The notes under the pieces were generated by a model. It was not told where the DNA came from. It saw only the letters and a list, made by a program, of their open reading frames with translations, and did no database searches. Positions 18,735 through 27,616 of a stretch of 64,000 bases of DNA are shown piece after piece. The number at the start of each line of letters is the position of its first letter. The stretch's first letter is position 1. The translations under genes were made by a program, and so were the position numbers. Origin of the DNA: Comamonadaceae bacterium (GTDB lineage: Bacteria; Pseudomonadota; Gammaproteobacteria; Burkholderiales; Burkholderiaceae_C). Location: the NCBI GenBank assembly GCA_027488735.1, contig JAIYBB010000012.1:62001-126000 (forward strand), given 5' to 3'.

Positions 18735-19163
18735 TCAAGTAACGCTAAAGCCAGAGGCGTAAGTCTTGAAGTCAGCGATATCGAGTACGACATCAGCAGT
18801 GACGGTGCCGGAGGTGTAAGTTCCGACAATCGTGTACTGCGCACCGAGGTAACGCTGGCCTGTTGCAAACACCGCTGGGTTGATGCGAACTGCTGCTTTG
18901 TAGCCAGCAACCAAGGTAGCTGTGACGATTGCGGCAGTTGAGCCAACAACAGTTGGTGTGCCTAAGTTGGCCGCAGCAGAGGTGATGACTTGGAAAGTCA
19001 CGCTGGTGCCACCCGCCAAGGCAGTGGGAACAGTGAAGTACACATAGATGTCCTCACCTGCGCCCACATCCCGGGCAACACCCAGATCAATGGTGTTGGT
19101 GGAGACCGCTGTAGTGGTCAAGGCTTGTGCGTCGCTTAGACGCAAGAATGCATCGGTAATCAT
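18735..19163 (-). CDS. Bbp16-like capsid cement protein
   Basis: The 142-aa beta-rich protein begins MITDAFLRLSDAQALTTTAV and contains STNTIDLGVARDVGAGEDIY, the pattern of Bbp16-family cement proteins of Bordetella phage BPP-1 that decorate the capsid exterior at three-fold sites. It follows the major capsid gene, as in BPP-1. Length fits the family. Confidence 0.85.
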   Translation of the reverse strand: MITDAFLRLSDAQALTTTAVSTNTIDLGVARDVGAGEDIYVYFTVPTALAGGTSVTFQVITSAAANLGTPTVVGSTAAIVTATLVAGYKAAVRINPAVFATGQRYLGAQYTIVGTYTSGTVTADVVLDIADFKTYASGFSVT

Positions 19164-19184
19164 GGTTTTTATCCTTTAAATGGG

Positions 19185-20204
19185 TTAAGACACGACGGCT
19201 TCGGTGTTGAGGAGTTGGTCAACACGGCGCAGCGGAACGCCTAAGAAGGACAGGTAGTTGCTTGGTGTGCCGAATTGGGTCAAACCTTCGTTGATCTTCA
19301 AGACGTATTGGCTCTTATCCATTGCAGCCAATGCCAAACCACTGTGAACAGTGCGGTTCATGTAGAAGGCTGGACGACCCATTGCCATGTTGGGGATGCG
19401 GTACAGCGCACGTGCCATCAACTTCACGATGTTGGTTGCAGCAGCCGCAGCTTGTGTGCCGGTTTGGCCAATCAAATCAGAGATATCGATGTTGGCAATA
19501 CGCACTACGTAACGCCAGTCTTTGACGACAAGGCCGTTCTTCCACTGGTAGTGGGTCCGATAGGCTTGGTAGCGAGCACCGGCGGAGTCCCACACAGTGT
19601 TCAGTCCTAAGTCTTCGTGGATCAAACCAGCCTTTGAGCCTTTGGGGAAAGGGCAGAAGACGGTGTTGTCACCCCACACCACTAAATAGATGGATGCGTT
19701 ATCAGAGCCTGAGCCACCGGCAGAGATAACGTTTTGGCCGTTACCTGCGGATGTTGAGCTATAGCGTGTGGCAAGACCCAAGAACTGTTTGGGATCGGTG
19801 CCGGGGTTGCCGTAGAACAAGGTCTGAGCTTGTGTTTGGTTCATGGACTCCAAGAAGGCGGTGTCTTCAGACAGACGGAACTGAGCGGTGTTGCCGTTCA
19901 GTTCAGCCAAGTCTTTGTCAACCTCGGAGTAGGCTTCCAACATGCCACAGGACTCATCAACTTGTGCAGTTGAAGATTTGGTGGTTGGAATACCTTGGTT
20001 GATGGCTCGCCAGTAAACGGTTGGCAAGCCTGTTCGGATCACAACGCGGTGACCTGTGGGGAGGTTGCCTTCCATGAACATACAGTCTTCAAGAATCTCA
20101 TTTGATTGAGACAAGAGTTCTGCAACGACGGGGACACGACCATCTGGGTCAATACGCTTTGCCCAATCCGCGAGGGTCAGGGCTGATGTTGCTAAGGTAG
20201 CCAT
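19185..20204 (-). CDS. Major capsid protein (BPP-1 Bbp17-like)
   Basis: The 339-aa protein runs MATLATSALTLADWAKRIDP, then VAELLSQSNEILEDCMFMEG, then the C-terminal half WKNGLVVKDWRYVVRIANID. This is the BPP-1-type HK97-fold capsid protein. It lies between scaffold and cement genes with short gaps, and stop-to-start spacing fits one operon. Confidence 0.9.
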   Translation of the reverse strand: MATLATSALTLADWAKRIDPDGRVPVVAELLSQSNEILEDCMFMEGNLPTGHRVVIRTGLPTVYWRAINQGIPTTKSSTAQVDESCGMLEAYSEVDKDLAELNGNTAQFRLSEDTAFLESMNQTQAQTLFYGNPGTDPKQFLGLATRYSSTSAGNGQNVISAGGSGSDNASIYLVVWGDNTVFCPFPKGSKAGLIHEDLGLNTVWDSAGARYQAYRTHYQWKNGLVVKDWRYVVRIANIDISDLIGQTGTQAAAAATNIVKLMARALYRIPNMAMGRPAFYMNRTVHSGLALAAMDKSQYVLKINEGLTQFGTPSNYLSFLGVPLRRVDQLLNTEAVVS

Positions 20205-20215
20205 TTATAAATCCT

Positions 20216-20890
20216 TTAAGTTGTTTGATTTGGGTAGAGAAACTTTGCGGGGTCTCTCGCTCCATCCGGACGTGCTGGGCCTCCGGCCACAAACTTGTCC
20301 TGACTGATTGCTTTACCTGCTCGGTACATGAACCGGATCATTTCCGGGTTGTTTCCTAAGCGGGACTCGTTCAACAACTCGCGCAATTGCGGTGTGCCAA
20401 AAGCATCCATTGCTTTTCTGGCAACTGACAAGTTCTCTTGAAGTTTTTCGCCGCCGATCTCTTTGTCGGACTGCACACCTTCGACCCATGATTTGTTCAG
20501 GTTCTCTAGTGCGAGTGCTTGGCGTTGGGCCATGACTGGCCCTACTTTGTCGAGAATTTTTTGCGCATCAGCTTGCGGCATATTCAGTTCTTTGGCGACG
20601 TCAGAGAAGGAACTGATGGTGGTGTCGTCAAAAACGACGCCATCAGGTGCCTTGAACTCATAACTCTCAGGCGCTGTCTGCTTGGCAGAGTCAGCCTCCT
20701 GAGCGCCCTTGGACTGCTCTGCTGCTGCGGGGTTGGTCGCAGGAGCAGAGTCGCTACCTTGGGTTGATTGCTGCTGTGGTGCTGCATTTGCATTGGCGCT
20801 TTGAGTCGCCTCTGCGGGTGCAGCCGTCGCCGTTGCAGGTGAGCCGTCAGTGGTGTTTGTGGCTTCCATCATTAGCGCGTTATCTGTCAT
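20216..20890 (-). CDS. Capsid scaffolding protein
   Basis: The 224-aa acidic protein has a disordered Ala/Thr/Ser/Gln-rich N-terminus (1-75) and a helical C-terminal half (SFSDVAKELNMPQADAQKIL, then VARKAMDAFGTPQLRELLNE) typical of podovirus scaffolds, immediately before the capsid gene. It is expected inside procapsids and to be lost at maturation. Its start overlaps the end of the Bbp19-like gene by 11 bp. Confidence 0.8.
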   Translation of the reverse strand: MTDNALMMEATNTTDGSPATATAAPAEATQSANANAAPQQQSTQGSDSAPATNPAAAEQSKGAQEADSAKQTAPESYEFKAPDGVVFDDTTISSFSDVAKELNMPQADAQKILDKVGPVMAQRQALALENLNKSWVEGVQSDKEIGGEKLQENLSVARKAMDAFGTPQLRELLNESRLGNNPEMIRFMYRAGKAISQDKFVAGGPARPDGARDPAKFLYPNQTT

Positions 20891-21200
20891 CCTTGAATTC
20901 CTTTTGTTCCTTCAACATCACGGCAAATTGGTCAGGTGTGATCGTGTGCACTTGGTCCAATAGGGCCAGACCCACATTTCTCATCCCTTCGCGAAAGAAT
21001 GTTTCGGAGTTGCCGGTAAAGCTACTTCGGTACACCCCTGTGCGCTCAAGCAGTCGCCAGACAATTCGTCTGCCACGCTTGTTACCCATGAGCCACTTGA
21101 AATCCTCTTGCTCCGTTTGAAGCGTCAGCTTGTTGCGCTCGCTGTTGTCAGCCAGCGCCTTCTCCTGAGCGCGTAAATCGAGAGGATCGAAACTGTTCAT
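20880..21200 (-). CDS. Bbp19-like phage protein
   Basis: The 106-aa protein contains GRRIVWRLLERTGVYRSSFTG and NSETFFREGMRNVGLALLDQ, the signature of the Bbp19 family found between portal and scaffold genes of BPP-1-like phages. Function is not established; position suggests an assembly role. The ATG at 21200 lies 30 nt downstream of a GGTACGCAT element, after the first moron cassette. Confidence 0.8.
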   Translation of the reverse strand: MNSFDPLDLRAQEKALADNSERNKLTLQTEQEDFKWLMGNKRGRRIVWRLLERTGVYRSSFTGNSETFFREGMRNVGLALLDQVHTITPDQFAVMLKEQKEFKDDR

Positions 21201-21229
21201 GGTTTAATTTAAGTGGTAAGCCGGTTGTC

Positions 21230-21238
21230 ATGCGTACC
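21230..21238 (-). promoter_or_regulatory. Late-strand element GGTACGCAT, copy 4
   Basis: Minus strand reads TGAGGTACGCATGA, 30 nt upstream of the Bbp19-like start and 34 bp from the GTG of the divergent lipoprotein gene. It marks the left edge of the 21.3-23.1 kb plus-strand cassette. Confidence 0.65.
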
Positions 21239-21271
21239 TCATAATCTGGCTTACCTCAAAGGAAAGACCCA

Positions 21272-21553
21272 GTGAATAAATACCTAATCGCAATAAGCTG
21301 TTTGGCCCTTACTAGCTGCGCTCAAACTAACAGCGGTGCTATTTCCGCAGGTAAAGATACATACGTAATTTCAAGACAAGCCGGGGCGTTTCCTACAGGC
21401 AAAGAGCCCTTACTGGCAGAAGCCCTAGCGGAAGCTAATGTGAAATGCGAAAACGACAAAAGGAAAATGACTTTAGTGTCTGCCGTTGAAAATCAAGGCC
21501 CGTTTATTCTTGGCAACTACCCAAAAGCAACCATTATTTTCAAGTGCGAGTAG
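21272..21553 (+). CDS. Small lipoprotein (moron cassette 1)
   Basis: The 93-aa product has a lipobox LTSC (Cys16) and a mature domain with DTYVIS, AEALAEANVKC and ATIIFKCE. The DTY, A-E-A-N-x-x-C and I-x-F-x-C landmarks match the N-terminal domain of the lipoprotein at 253-1149. GTG at 21272 follows AAAGGA. It is the first gene of a plus-strand, AT-rich cassette inserted between the Bbp19-like and portal genes, so it may be expressed in the lysogen. Function unknown. Confidence 0.75.
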   Translation: MNKYLIAISCLALTSCAQTNSGAISAGKDTYVISRQAGAFPTGKEPLLAEALAEANVKCENDKRKMTLVSAVENQGPFILGNYPKATIIFKCE

Positions 21554-21606
21554 TATTAAATAGAAGCGCAGCAGGATATAGAGTGATTTAACTAACCGGA
21601 GGCGAT

Positions 21607-23097
21607 ATGTTTGAAGGTTTATCAAAAATATTGAAAGTCAGTATAGATAATACAACTTCGTATGCTGATTCTTTAAACGACGATCCATCTCATCTACCGA
21701 CATTTTATGAAAAAAACTGCATCAATTCAAAATTAGTTTTAAAGCGCGACTTATTAGTAAAACATAAAAACTACACCAAATCAATTTTCATAGTTGATTT
21801 GAACGTCAAAGTGAATGAAGAGATTAAAAGCCCATCAGCTCATCTATTTATTGAAACACCAAGAGTATACGAAAAAGATGATATTGTTATAAGTTTTGAA
21901 TTAATATCAACCTTACATGTTAATCTTCCACTTGGCTATATAGATAAAATAATTGCAAACTTAGATAAAAATCTGCAATTATTTATAAGCGGCGATATTG
22001 TCACAGAGGTTGAAATTCCACCCTCTTTTTCTTCTTCATATTTTCCACTAAAGGCATTTGAATTTTCTTTTGTTATTGGAGATCAACAAGTACCAAACTG
22101 GTATTCAAGTAGTATTGAATTACAAACTGAATATCTTATCGGCTCGCCGTTAATTCAGCACGGGCAAGTTCGACAAATTATTTCAGATTTTGGCAAGTCA
22201 TCTGCAATAAATAATATTCTTATGGATGATGAGAGCAGTCAGATTGAACTTATCAGAGAATTGATTTCAGATCTACGAACAGCCCTCAAAAGTGAAGACT
22301 ATAAATATCCAAACATAGAGACTGAACACTTTAAGTTTTTACACTACGATATTAGGGATTTTGAGCGTGCAATTGTTAAATTACCCAAAGATGTTCAAAA
22401 AAGTTTAATTAAAGAATACGGTCATCTCTGGGGTAAATTTGACGTTTCAGCCGCGCTTGCGTGGGGTGAGAATTTACACGGTGCAATTGATAAAGGTTTC
22501 GAGCCAAAACAAGAGGATCTTGAATTTATTGCAATTAGGCTATTAAAACTCCAGCCACTTAGATCAACAACTTTAGAATCTATTTTAATTAATTCTTTGA
22601 TCTACGCAGAAACAATTGCATTTGGTAGAAATATTTTATCTAAAGAGAAAATGTTTGGTGTTTCTATACCTGCAAAAATAATTAAAAGTGATGATCAAAA
22701 AGATGGATTTTTAAATATTACAAAAATCATGTCTAAAGCATTATGGATTGATGCAAAAAGACTTGTATCGGAAGTTGTAAAAATTGGATTGACTTATTTT
22801 GTAGCACTTGCAATTACCCAAGAAAACACTCTTGCTGCTTGGGTTATTACTACCGGCTACACATTCTTTAGATGGTGGAAGGTAATTTTTACATCAGCGC
22901 ACACTAAAGGGGAAAATAAACTTGATTTACTGAAGAAAATGACCGCCTTACATTCTCTTGCAAATAATTACAATTACAACCCGCAATATCTTCGTGAACA
23001 ACTGATTGACGTAAGTAATCACGGGGCCGTATTTAGCCCGTTAATTTTTTCACTTCTTGATTTGCAAATTGAAGATTTAAAAAAGTCTGACAATTAA
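21607..23097 (+). CDS. Unknown 496-aa protein (moron cassette 1)
   Basis: I do not recognise this family. The N-terminal half (1-190) is beta-rich (YTKSIFIVDLNVKVNEEI, FELISTLHVNLPLGYI), the middle (205-330) helical and charged, and residues about 390-425 hold a hydrophobic pair (IGLTYFVALAI, LAAWVITTGYTFF) that could be membrane embedded. GGAGG lies 6 nt ahead of ATG. Codon use is strongly AT-rich, unlike the virion genes, which points to separate acquisition. It convergently abuts the portal gene (8-bp gap). Cargo in this position in temperate phages is often an exclusion or anti-phage function; that is a hypothesis here. Confidence 0.75.
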   Translation: MFEGLSKILKVSIDNTTSYADSLNDDPSHLPTFYEKNCINSKLVLKRDLLVKHKNYTKSIFIVDLNVKVNEEIKSPSAHLFIETPRVYEKDDIVISFELISTLHVNLPLGYIDKIIANLDKNLQLFISGDIVTEVEIPPSFSSSYFPLKAFEFSFVIGDQQVPNWYSSSIELQTEYLIGSPLIQHGQVRQIISDFGKSSAINNILMDDESSQIELIRELISDLRTALKSEDYKYPNIETEHFKFLHYDIRDFERAIVKLPKDVQKSLIKEYGHLWGKFDVSAALAWGENLHGAIDKGFEPKQEDLEFIAIRLLKLQPLRSTTLESILINSLIYAETIAFGRNILSKEKMFGVSIPAKIIKSDDQKDGFLNITKIMSKALWIDAKRLVSEVVKIGLTYFVALAITQENTLAAWVITTGYTFFRWWKVIFTSAHTKGENKLDLLKKMTALHSLANNYNYNPQYLREQLIDVSNHGAVFSPLIFSLLDLQIEDLKKSDN

Positions 23098-23105
23098 TCT
23101 TGTTT

Positions 23106-24824
23106 TCATACCTGCATTGGTGATGGTGAGTTGTAGCCACTAAACATATTGATAACATCTGTCATTGCGTTTTGACCAGTAGTGGGTGTCTGGCCCAAGT
23201 TCTTGGCCGTTTGTGAGGCCTGATTTAGTTGATCCAACTGAGCTTGCTTTGCCTGTGCTTGTGCACGTTGTTGACGAATCAGATCAACCTGTTCCTTTTG
23301 AACGATTAGTTCCGGGTCCACACCCAGCATGTCTGCGTAGCTGTCTGCCCACTTATCAGTGTCCAGCTTGTCCAGCACCTCTGGCTTGTATTGGGCCACC
23401 TGCCCCAATGTGCCAACAAAGCGGTCAATGGAATTGGTGCCCACTGCTCTTTGGGCCTGAGCCAACATAGAGACGTACTCAACGTTCAAGTTGATACCCT
23501 GAATAGCTTCAGGTGCTGGCGGAACAATCCCAGCTTCAATCATTCGATCAAATGTGATGTCGATCAACGGGTCTAGGAGTTCGTTTTGAAGCCGCTCAAG
23601 CACTGGCCCGAGCATCAAGAGCTTTTCTTCATGGCGCTCTGCCACCTCAGTTGCCGTCATACGTGCATCAGTCTGGTTGGCAAGCATCAAGAATAGGTCT
23701 GCGTAGAAGCTACCCCGGATGCGCTCACGCACATCCCCAATGTCAGCAAGCAAATGCGACAAATCGAGGTTGACTTCAAATGCTGTCTTGATCCCTGCAC
23801 TGGGTGAACCCATGTCAACAAAGCTGATACCACCGGGTAAGGCTTCAATGTCCCTGTTCTTCATGCTGGTTGGGACTTGAAGCGGTGGCTTGGTCTTGAA
23901 GTCAATGGCCTGAGCCTTGCGAAGTTGCTCATGTTGAAGCTGCTTGATGTCGCCAAGGGCTTCCATGCCGGGGGAGTTGCCGTAGATGTCCCCACCCACT
24001 GTTGCCCAGCGGGGCACGACTGCGGGAAACTTACTGAAGCCAGACTCACGCAGGTATTTGCTTCGCTCACCATTCAATTCAAAGTAGCACGACTTCCATG
24101 CCATGTTTATTGAATCTGACTTTGTGTGGTCCCGATCTGATCTTGGCTCTATAGCGTGAACAATCGTGACCCACTGGTCAAGAGAGCCTCTGTCGTACAG
24201 GCTTTTGGTGGAGCTTGAACAGTTCTCATAGCCAAACTCAGCAACGAGTTCATGCACCGTCTTTTGAAACTCACGGTACAGGGTGTCGACTTCACCCCTG
24301 TAGTTGGTTGCAATGCAGTATTCACCTGTGGTCAATGGGTAATGGTGAATGACGTTTTGGTAGTCCGGCAAGATGATGGATGCACCTGTACCGAATGCAG
24401 CAATCTCTTCGTACATTGAATGCAATGCACGGTAAGTGTTCGATCTTGCAAAGATGTCGAGCATCACCTTTTGGCACTGGGCAAGCCACAACTTGACTTC
24501 TCCTTGGTCATCCAATTGCGGATTGGCCGTTGTCAGTCGAAACCACGGTCTGGCTGGACTGGTCATGCCCGACATCATTCCCGCTGCAAGGACTCGTAGT
24601 GACCGTGTGCCGGTTGAGTCATAGATATTGTTGTGCCGACGCCAGCCCTTGTCTCGGTCTTGAATAAAGAAACGTCCGGAGCGAGGTAGCAGGTAGTCTG
24701 ATATCTCTTTCCAGTGAGCCATCCAACTGGCACGTTCAGCCTTTAATTGCCCCCAACGGGTGTATATCTTCTCCCGATCGGAGCCACGAACGTTTGGTTG
24801 GTTGTCCCCTGTGTATTCGGACAT
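23106..24824 (-). CDS. Portal protein (podovirus head-tail connector)
   Basis: The 572-aa protein has the podovirus connector signature near its start (ERASWMAHWKEISDYLLPRS and GRFF, then MMSGMTSPARPWFRL) and a Gln/Ala-rich C-terminus (QKEQVDLIRQQRAQAQAKQA). It forms the dodecameric DNA-packaging vertex. ATG at 24824 overlaps the upstream TGA; a TTG one codon earlier is an unlikely alternative. It is followed by the convergent moron cassette 1. Confidence 0.92.
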   Translation of the reverse strand: MSEYTGDNQPNVRGSDREKIYTRWGQLKAERASWMAHWKEISDYLLPRSGRFFIQDRDKGWRRHNNIYDSTGTRSLRVLAAGMMSGMTSPARPWFRLTTANPQLDDQGEVKLWLAQCQKVMLDIFARSNTYRALHSMYEEIAAFGTGASIILPDYQNVIHHYPLTTGEYCIATNYRGEVDTLYREFQKTVHELVAEFGYENCSSSTKSLYDRGSLDQWVTIVHAIEPRSDRDHTKSDSINMAWKSCYFELNGERSKYLRESGFSKFPAVVPRWATVGGDIYGNSPGMEALGDIKQLQHEQLRKAQAIDFKTKPPLQVPTSMKNRDIEALPGGISFVDMGSPSAGIKTAFEVNLDLSHLLADIGDVRERIRGSFYADLFLMLANQTDARMTATEVAERHEEKLLMLGPVLERLQNELLDPLIDITFDRMIEAGIVPPAPEAIQGINLNVEYVSMLAQAQRAVGTNSIDRFVGTLGQVAQYKPEVLDKLDTDKWADSYADMLGVDPELIVQKEQVDLIRQQRAQAQAKQAQLDQLNQASQTAKNLGQTPTTGQNAMTDVINMFSGYNSPSPMQV

Positions 24825-25192
24825 CAAGCACCAAGCAAAGTGTTTTTGCCCAAGTTGAGTTGAGACATGTCAACACCTTGAGGGCCAGTGAGCATGGTGC
24901 TAGATTGACCACCCTTTGCGGCTTGCTGATTTGAGGAGAGCATGGCTCCAATGTCAGGAGACTTTGAGTTTGCTCGGTTGTTGGCCTGTTCAGCCAAGTC
25001 AGCTTGCTTGGTTGCTTGTACCGTTGCTTGTTCAGCAGCAGTCTTCTGGTTGTTGATGCTTTGCTCTTGCAATTTCTGAGGTTTATCAATGGCCGCATCA
25101 CCTATCAGTGCACCAGCAAGTGCACCGACAGGGCCGCCTAGAAGAAAGCCTGTAATTGCTCCGCCAATTGATCCACCTCCACACATACCCAT
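24824..25192 (-). CDS. Small Gly-zipper phage protein before portal
   Basis: The 122-aa product has an N-terminal glycine-zipper hydrophobic stretch (GGAITGFLLGGPVGALAGAL) and a Gln/Ala/Asn-rich helical remainder. It is coupled to portal through ATG/TGA overlap. Similar small proteins sit between terminase and portal in BPP-1-like phages; a membrane or minor virion role is inferred. GGTACGCAT lies 50 nt upstream. Confidence 0.65.
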   Translation of the reverse strand: MGMCGGGSIGGAITGFLLGGPVGALAGALIGDAAIDKPQKLQEQSINNQKTAAEQATVQATKQADLAEQANNRANSKSPDIGAMLSSNQQAAKGGQSSTMLTGPQGVDMSQLNLGKNTLLGA

Positions 25193-25241
25193 CTCCTAGA
25201 CAAATTGAGTCATTCGGACTTTAGGGTGCGATCAAGGGATC

Positions 25242-25250
25242 ATGCGTACC
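25242..25250 (-). promoter_or_regulatory. Late-strand element GGTACGCAT, copy 5
   Basis: Minus strand reads TATAGGTACGCATGAT, 50 nt upstream of the ATG at 25192 and at the left edge of plus-strand moron cassette 2. Confidence 0.65.
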
Positions 25251-25261
25251 TATAACCATGA

Positions 25262-25291
25262 TTGATTGGAGTAAAGTAGCTGTAATAATAA
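25262..25291 (+). promoter_or_regulatory. Candidate sigma-70 promoter of moron cassette 2
   Basis: TTGATT (25262-25267) and TAATAA (25286-25291) are separated by 18 bp, about 35 nt before the first plus-strand cassette gene. It would allow expression from the lysogen independent of late genes. Confidence 0.4.
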
Positions 25292-25326
25292 GGATCAGTT
25301 AAATAGCTTGATGCACAAGGAAATTT

Positions 25327-25629
25327 ATGACAAAGGTAATTTTGGTCGCGTTGTTAGTTTTTTCTATTAATGCTTTTGCAAGCCCTGAGACAGAAATGCA
25401 AAAGGCTATAAATCAAGTTGGAGAGCCTTGCGCAAAAGTCACCCAAGTATTTCACTCTGGAAACGACACCGACGGCTCAATATTTGTCAGCGTTGCATGT
25501 AGCGGCGGACAAAATTATTATGTTCATGTCAAGAAAAGCGGAGAAGCACGTGTTGTCAAATGTGCAGTTATTGACAAGATCTCTGGGGGAAGAGGAAAGC
25601 CCGGCTCGTGTTTTTCAAAAGTTAATTAG
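25327..25629 (+). CDS. Small secreted protein (moron cassette 2)
   Basis: The 100-aa product has a Sec signal peptide (MTKVILVALLVFSINAFASP, cleavage after AFA) and a mature domain of about 80 residues with four Cys (EPCAKV, VACSG, VVKCAV, GSCFSK), likely periplasmic and disulphide bonded. AAGGA precedes ATG. It is the first of three plus-strand, AT-rich genes between the Gly-zipper gene and terminase. Family not recognised. Confidence 0.7.
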   Translation: MTKVILVALLVFSINAFASPETEMQKAINQVGEPCAKVTQVFHSGNDTDGSIFVSVACSGGQNYYVHVKKSGEARVVKCAVIDKISGGRGKPGSCFSKVN

Positions 25630-25640
25630 AGATCATCTCA

Positions 25641-25907
25641 ATGACTACACACTTGTTTGAAAATATCAATCGGCTTAGCGATGATGAACTTGTAGAGCGG
25701 GTGAGGAGCGGACACTACGGTGAGGAAGCTCATGCTATTGCGGTCGATATTTTAAAAAATCGAAGCATTGAAATTCCAAATGTTGAGCCAAATTACATTA
25801 AAACGAAAATACCTTTGTATAAAAGCAACCCGATATGGTTTTGGACAATGGTAAGTGTTGCAGTAACGATGATAAGTAGACTAATCAAGCAAATGCTTCA
25901 GACCTAA
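25641..25907 (+). CDS. Small tail-anchored membrane protein (moron cassette 2)
   Basis: The 88-aa product has a helical N-terminus (LSDDELVERVRSGHYGEEAH then AIAVDILKNR) and one C-terminal membrane segment (IWFWTMVSVAVTMISRLI). The ELxERVxSG...EAxxIAxxILKxR pattern recurs in small hypothetical proteins. It lies 11 bp after the secreted protein gene. Function unknown. Confidence 0.6.
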   Translation: MTTHLFENINRLSDDELVERVRSGHYGEEAHAIAVDILKNRSIEIPNVEPNYIKTKIPLYKSNPIWFWTMVSVAVTMISRLIKQMLQT

Positions 25908-25919
25908 TATAGATTGACT

Positions 25920-26294
25920 ATGCAAAACAAATTTAAGTATCTACTATCTCTGATATATTTTTTTAATCTAAATGCATTTGCAGATGGTCATCTCTTGATC
26001 AGTGGAATGGACTTTGATAAGCCGATAAAAATAGATTTAACTTTTCATGAACCTCAAAAGTTACGTTTTGAAATTAATTCAAAATTCTGGAAGTACTGCA
26101 CATCTGAATACTATGAACGCGACTCAATGCAAGGCCTATCGGTCCAATGTTACACAGATGACAAAAAAGGAAAAGATGCAATATGGACAGCTACTGGCTG
26201 TAGCGTTAAGAAAGATAGACCTTTTCAAACAGGTTTAATGGTTTTGAATCCGGATGGAGCTATGGTGCAGTTGACATGCAATTATAAAAATTAA
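25920..26294 (+). CDS. Secreted hypothetical protein (moron cassette 2)
   Basis: The 124-aa product has a signal peptide (MQNKFKYLLSLIYFFNLNAF, cleavage near AFA-DG) and a beta-rich mature part with Cys residues (KYCTSE, SVQCYTD, TGCSVK, LTCNYK). ATG at 25920 is preferred to a TTG at 25914. Its last 4 bp overlap the convergent terminase gene end. AT-rich; function unknown. Confidence 0.65.
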   Translation: MQNKFKYLLSLIYFFNLNAFADGHLLISGMDFDKPIKIDLTFHEPQKLRFEINSKFWKYCTSEYYERDSMQGLSVQCYTDDKKGKDAIWTATGCSVKKDRPFQTGLMVLNPDGAMVQLTCNYKN

Positions 26295-27616
26295 CGCATC
26301 TTTTCAAACGGGTCGTACTCCCGCTCCCTGTACTCTTTTGAATTGCGTTTGATTAAATCCAACTCAGTGAGCTTGGCAACAGGGTGAGCAAACGTAACAG
26401 CCAGTGCATCACCCAAGTCAGGGCTAGGTAGTCCCCGCTTCTTTATATCGTCTTTAGGCTCAAGCTGCACTCGACCTGTGCTGTCATACCAATAGATTGG
26501 AGCAGCTAAGTCCTGCTTCAAATCAGTGCTGTTGGGAATGGATGCTCCCAACTTGAGCCATTCTCTCATCTCAAACCATATCTCGGATCGCTTGTTTAAA
26601 TACTTGTTGTTGCCCGATCGGCCACCAAAGTGCACCTCAATGACATCAAACCCAAGTTGCCTGAGCCTGTCAATCACACCAGAGCCATTACCCGCATCAC
26701 AAAACACAGCATCGGGCTTCCATTCGTTGATGACAGATGCAACACGGGAGGCCAACTCCATGTTGTCTATGCCCCTGTAGACCATTGGCTCAAATGCCTG
26801 TAGCCCTTGGCGCTTAAATATGACTGATCGATCGTCACCAAACCGTGCAGGGTCAATGCCAATTACACGGGCAGCAAAGTTGAACTGATCCTCACGCAAT
26901 ATTTTGGTGGCTGCGGTTTCAACATCAGACAGGGATATCAGTTGATCGTCACCGGCTGCGCTGAAGTCACACATGTACTCACGGGCAAAGGATGACTCAC
27001 TCATGTCCCGCTTCAGTCTGACAACCTCACCCTCATCAATAGAGTTGGTGTCATACACCGTGTACCTGCTGCTCCACCAGTCGTCGTACTCCTTGGCTTT
27101 GAAATACAACTCCGAGAAAAGGTTGATACCAGATGGGGTGCCAATGAATAATGCCCAACCCAAGCGGTCTGATAAGGCTGGCTGCAAGATATCTGTCCAC
27201 ACCTCAGGCTTGATCTGAGCTACCTCATCGATCACACACCCGTCGAGCCGTACGCCGCGCATAGCGTTAGGCAGATCACCACCAAATATGCGAATGACTG
27301 CCCCATTGTGCTTAAAAGTGCACGACAGATCGGCTTCGTTGACATCCACAACACCGTGCTGGCGCATAGGCTCGATGCGCTGCTTGAGCCTTGACCAAGC
27401 AATTGCCTTAGCTTGCTTGAGAAACGGGGCCACATAAAAGAACATGCCCAAGTCTTGTTTAAATTGAAGTGCATGGTCCAGTAACTCCATGATGGCAAGC
27501 TCAGTCTTACCAGCCCGACGGTGCAGGGCCAATACAGTGAATCGCTTACGGCTTGCATGACACTCACGCTGCCAAGCGCGAGGAAAGTAGTTCAGGTCAA
27601 CATAGACCTGACTCAA
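26291..27616 (-). CDS. terL: Terminase large subunit
   Basis: The 441-aa DNA-packaging motor has Walker A RRAGKT (33-38), Walker B CVIDE (127-131) and a C-terminal RNase H-like nuclease domain starting VIGIDPARFGDDRS (about 247). It cuts and pumps concatemeric DNA into procapsids. The only start consistent with the ATPase N-terminus is TTG at 27616, which overlaps the TGA of the small subunit gene, so translation is coupled. It is convergent with moron cassette 2. Confidence 0.93.
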   Translation of the reverse strand: MSQVYVDLNYFPRAWQRECHASRKRFTVLALHRRAGKTELAIMELLDHALQFKQDLGMFFYVAPFLKQAKAIAWSRLKQRIEPMRQHGVVDVNEADLSCTFKHNGAVIRIFGGDLPNAMRGVRLDGCVIDEVAQIKPEVWTDILQPALSDRLGWALFIGTPSGINLFSELYFKAKEYDDWWSSRYTVYDTNSIDEGEVVRLKRDMSESSFAREYMCDFSAAGDDQLISLSDVETAATKILREDQFNFAARVIGIDPARFGDDRSVIFKRQGLQAFEPMVYRGIDNMELASRVASVINEWKPDAVFCDAGNGSGVIDRLRQLGFDVIEVHFGGRSGNNKYLNKRSEIWFEMREWLKLGASIPNSTDLKQDLAAPIYWYDSTGRVQLEPKDDIKKRGLPSPDLGDALAVTFAHPVAKLTELDLIKRNSKEYREREYDPFEKMR

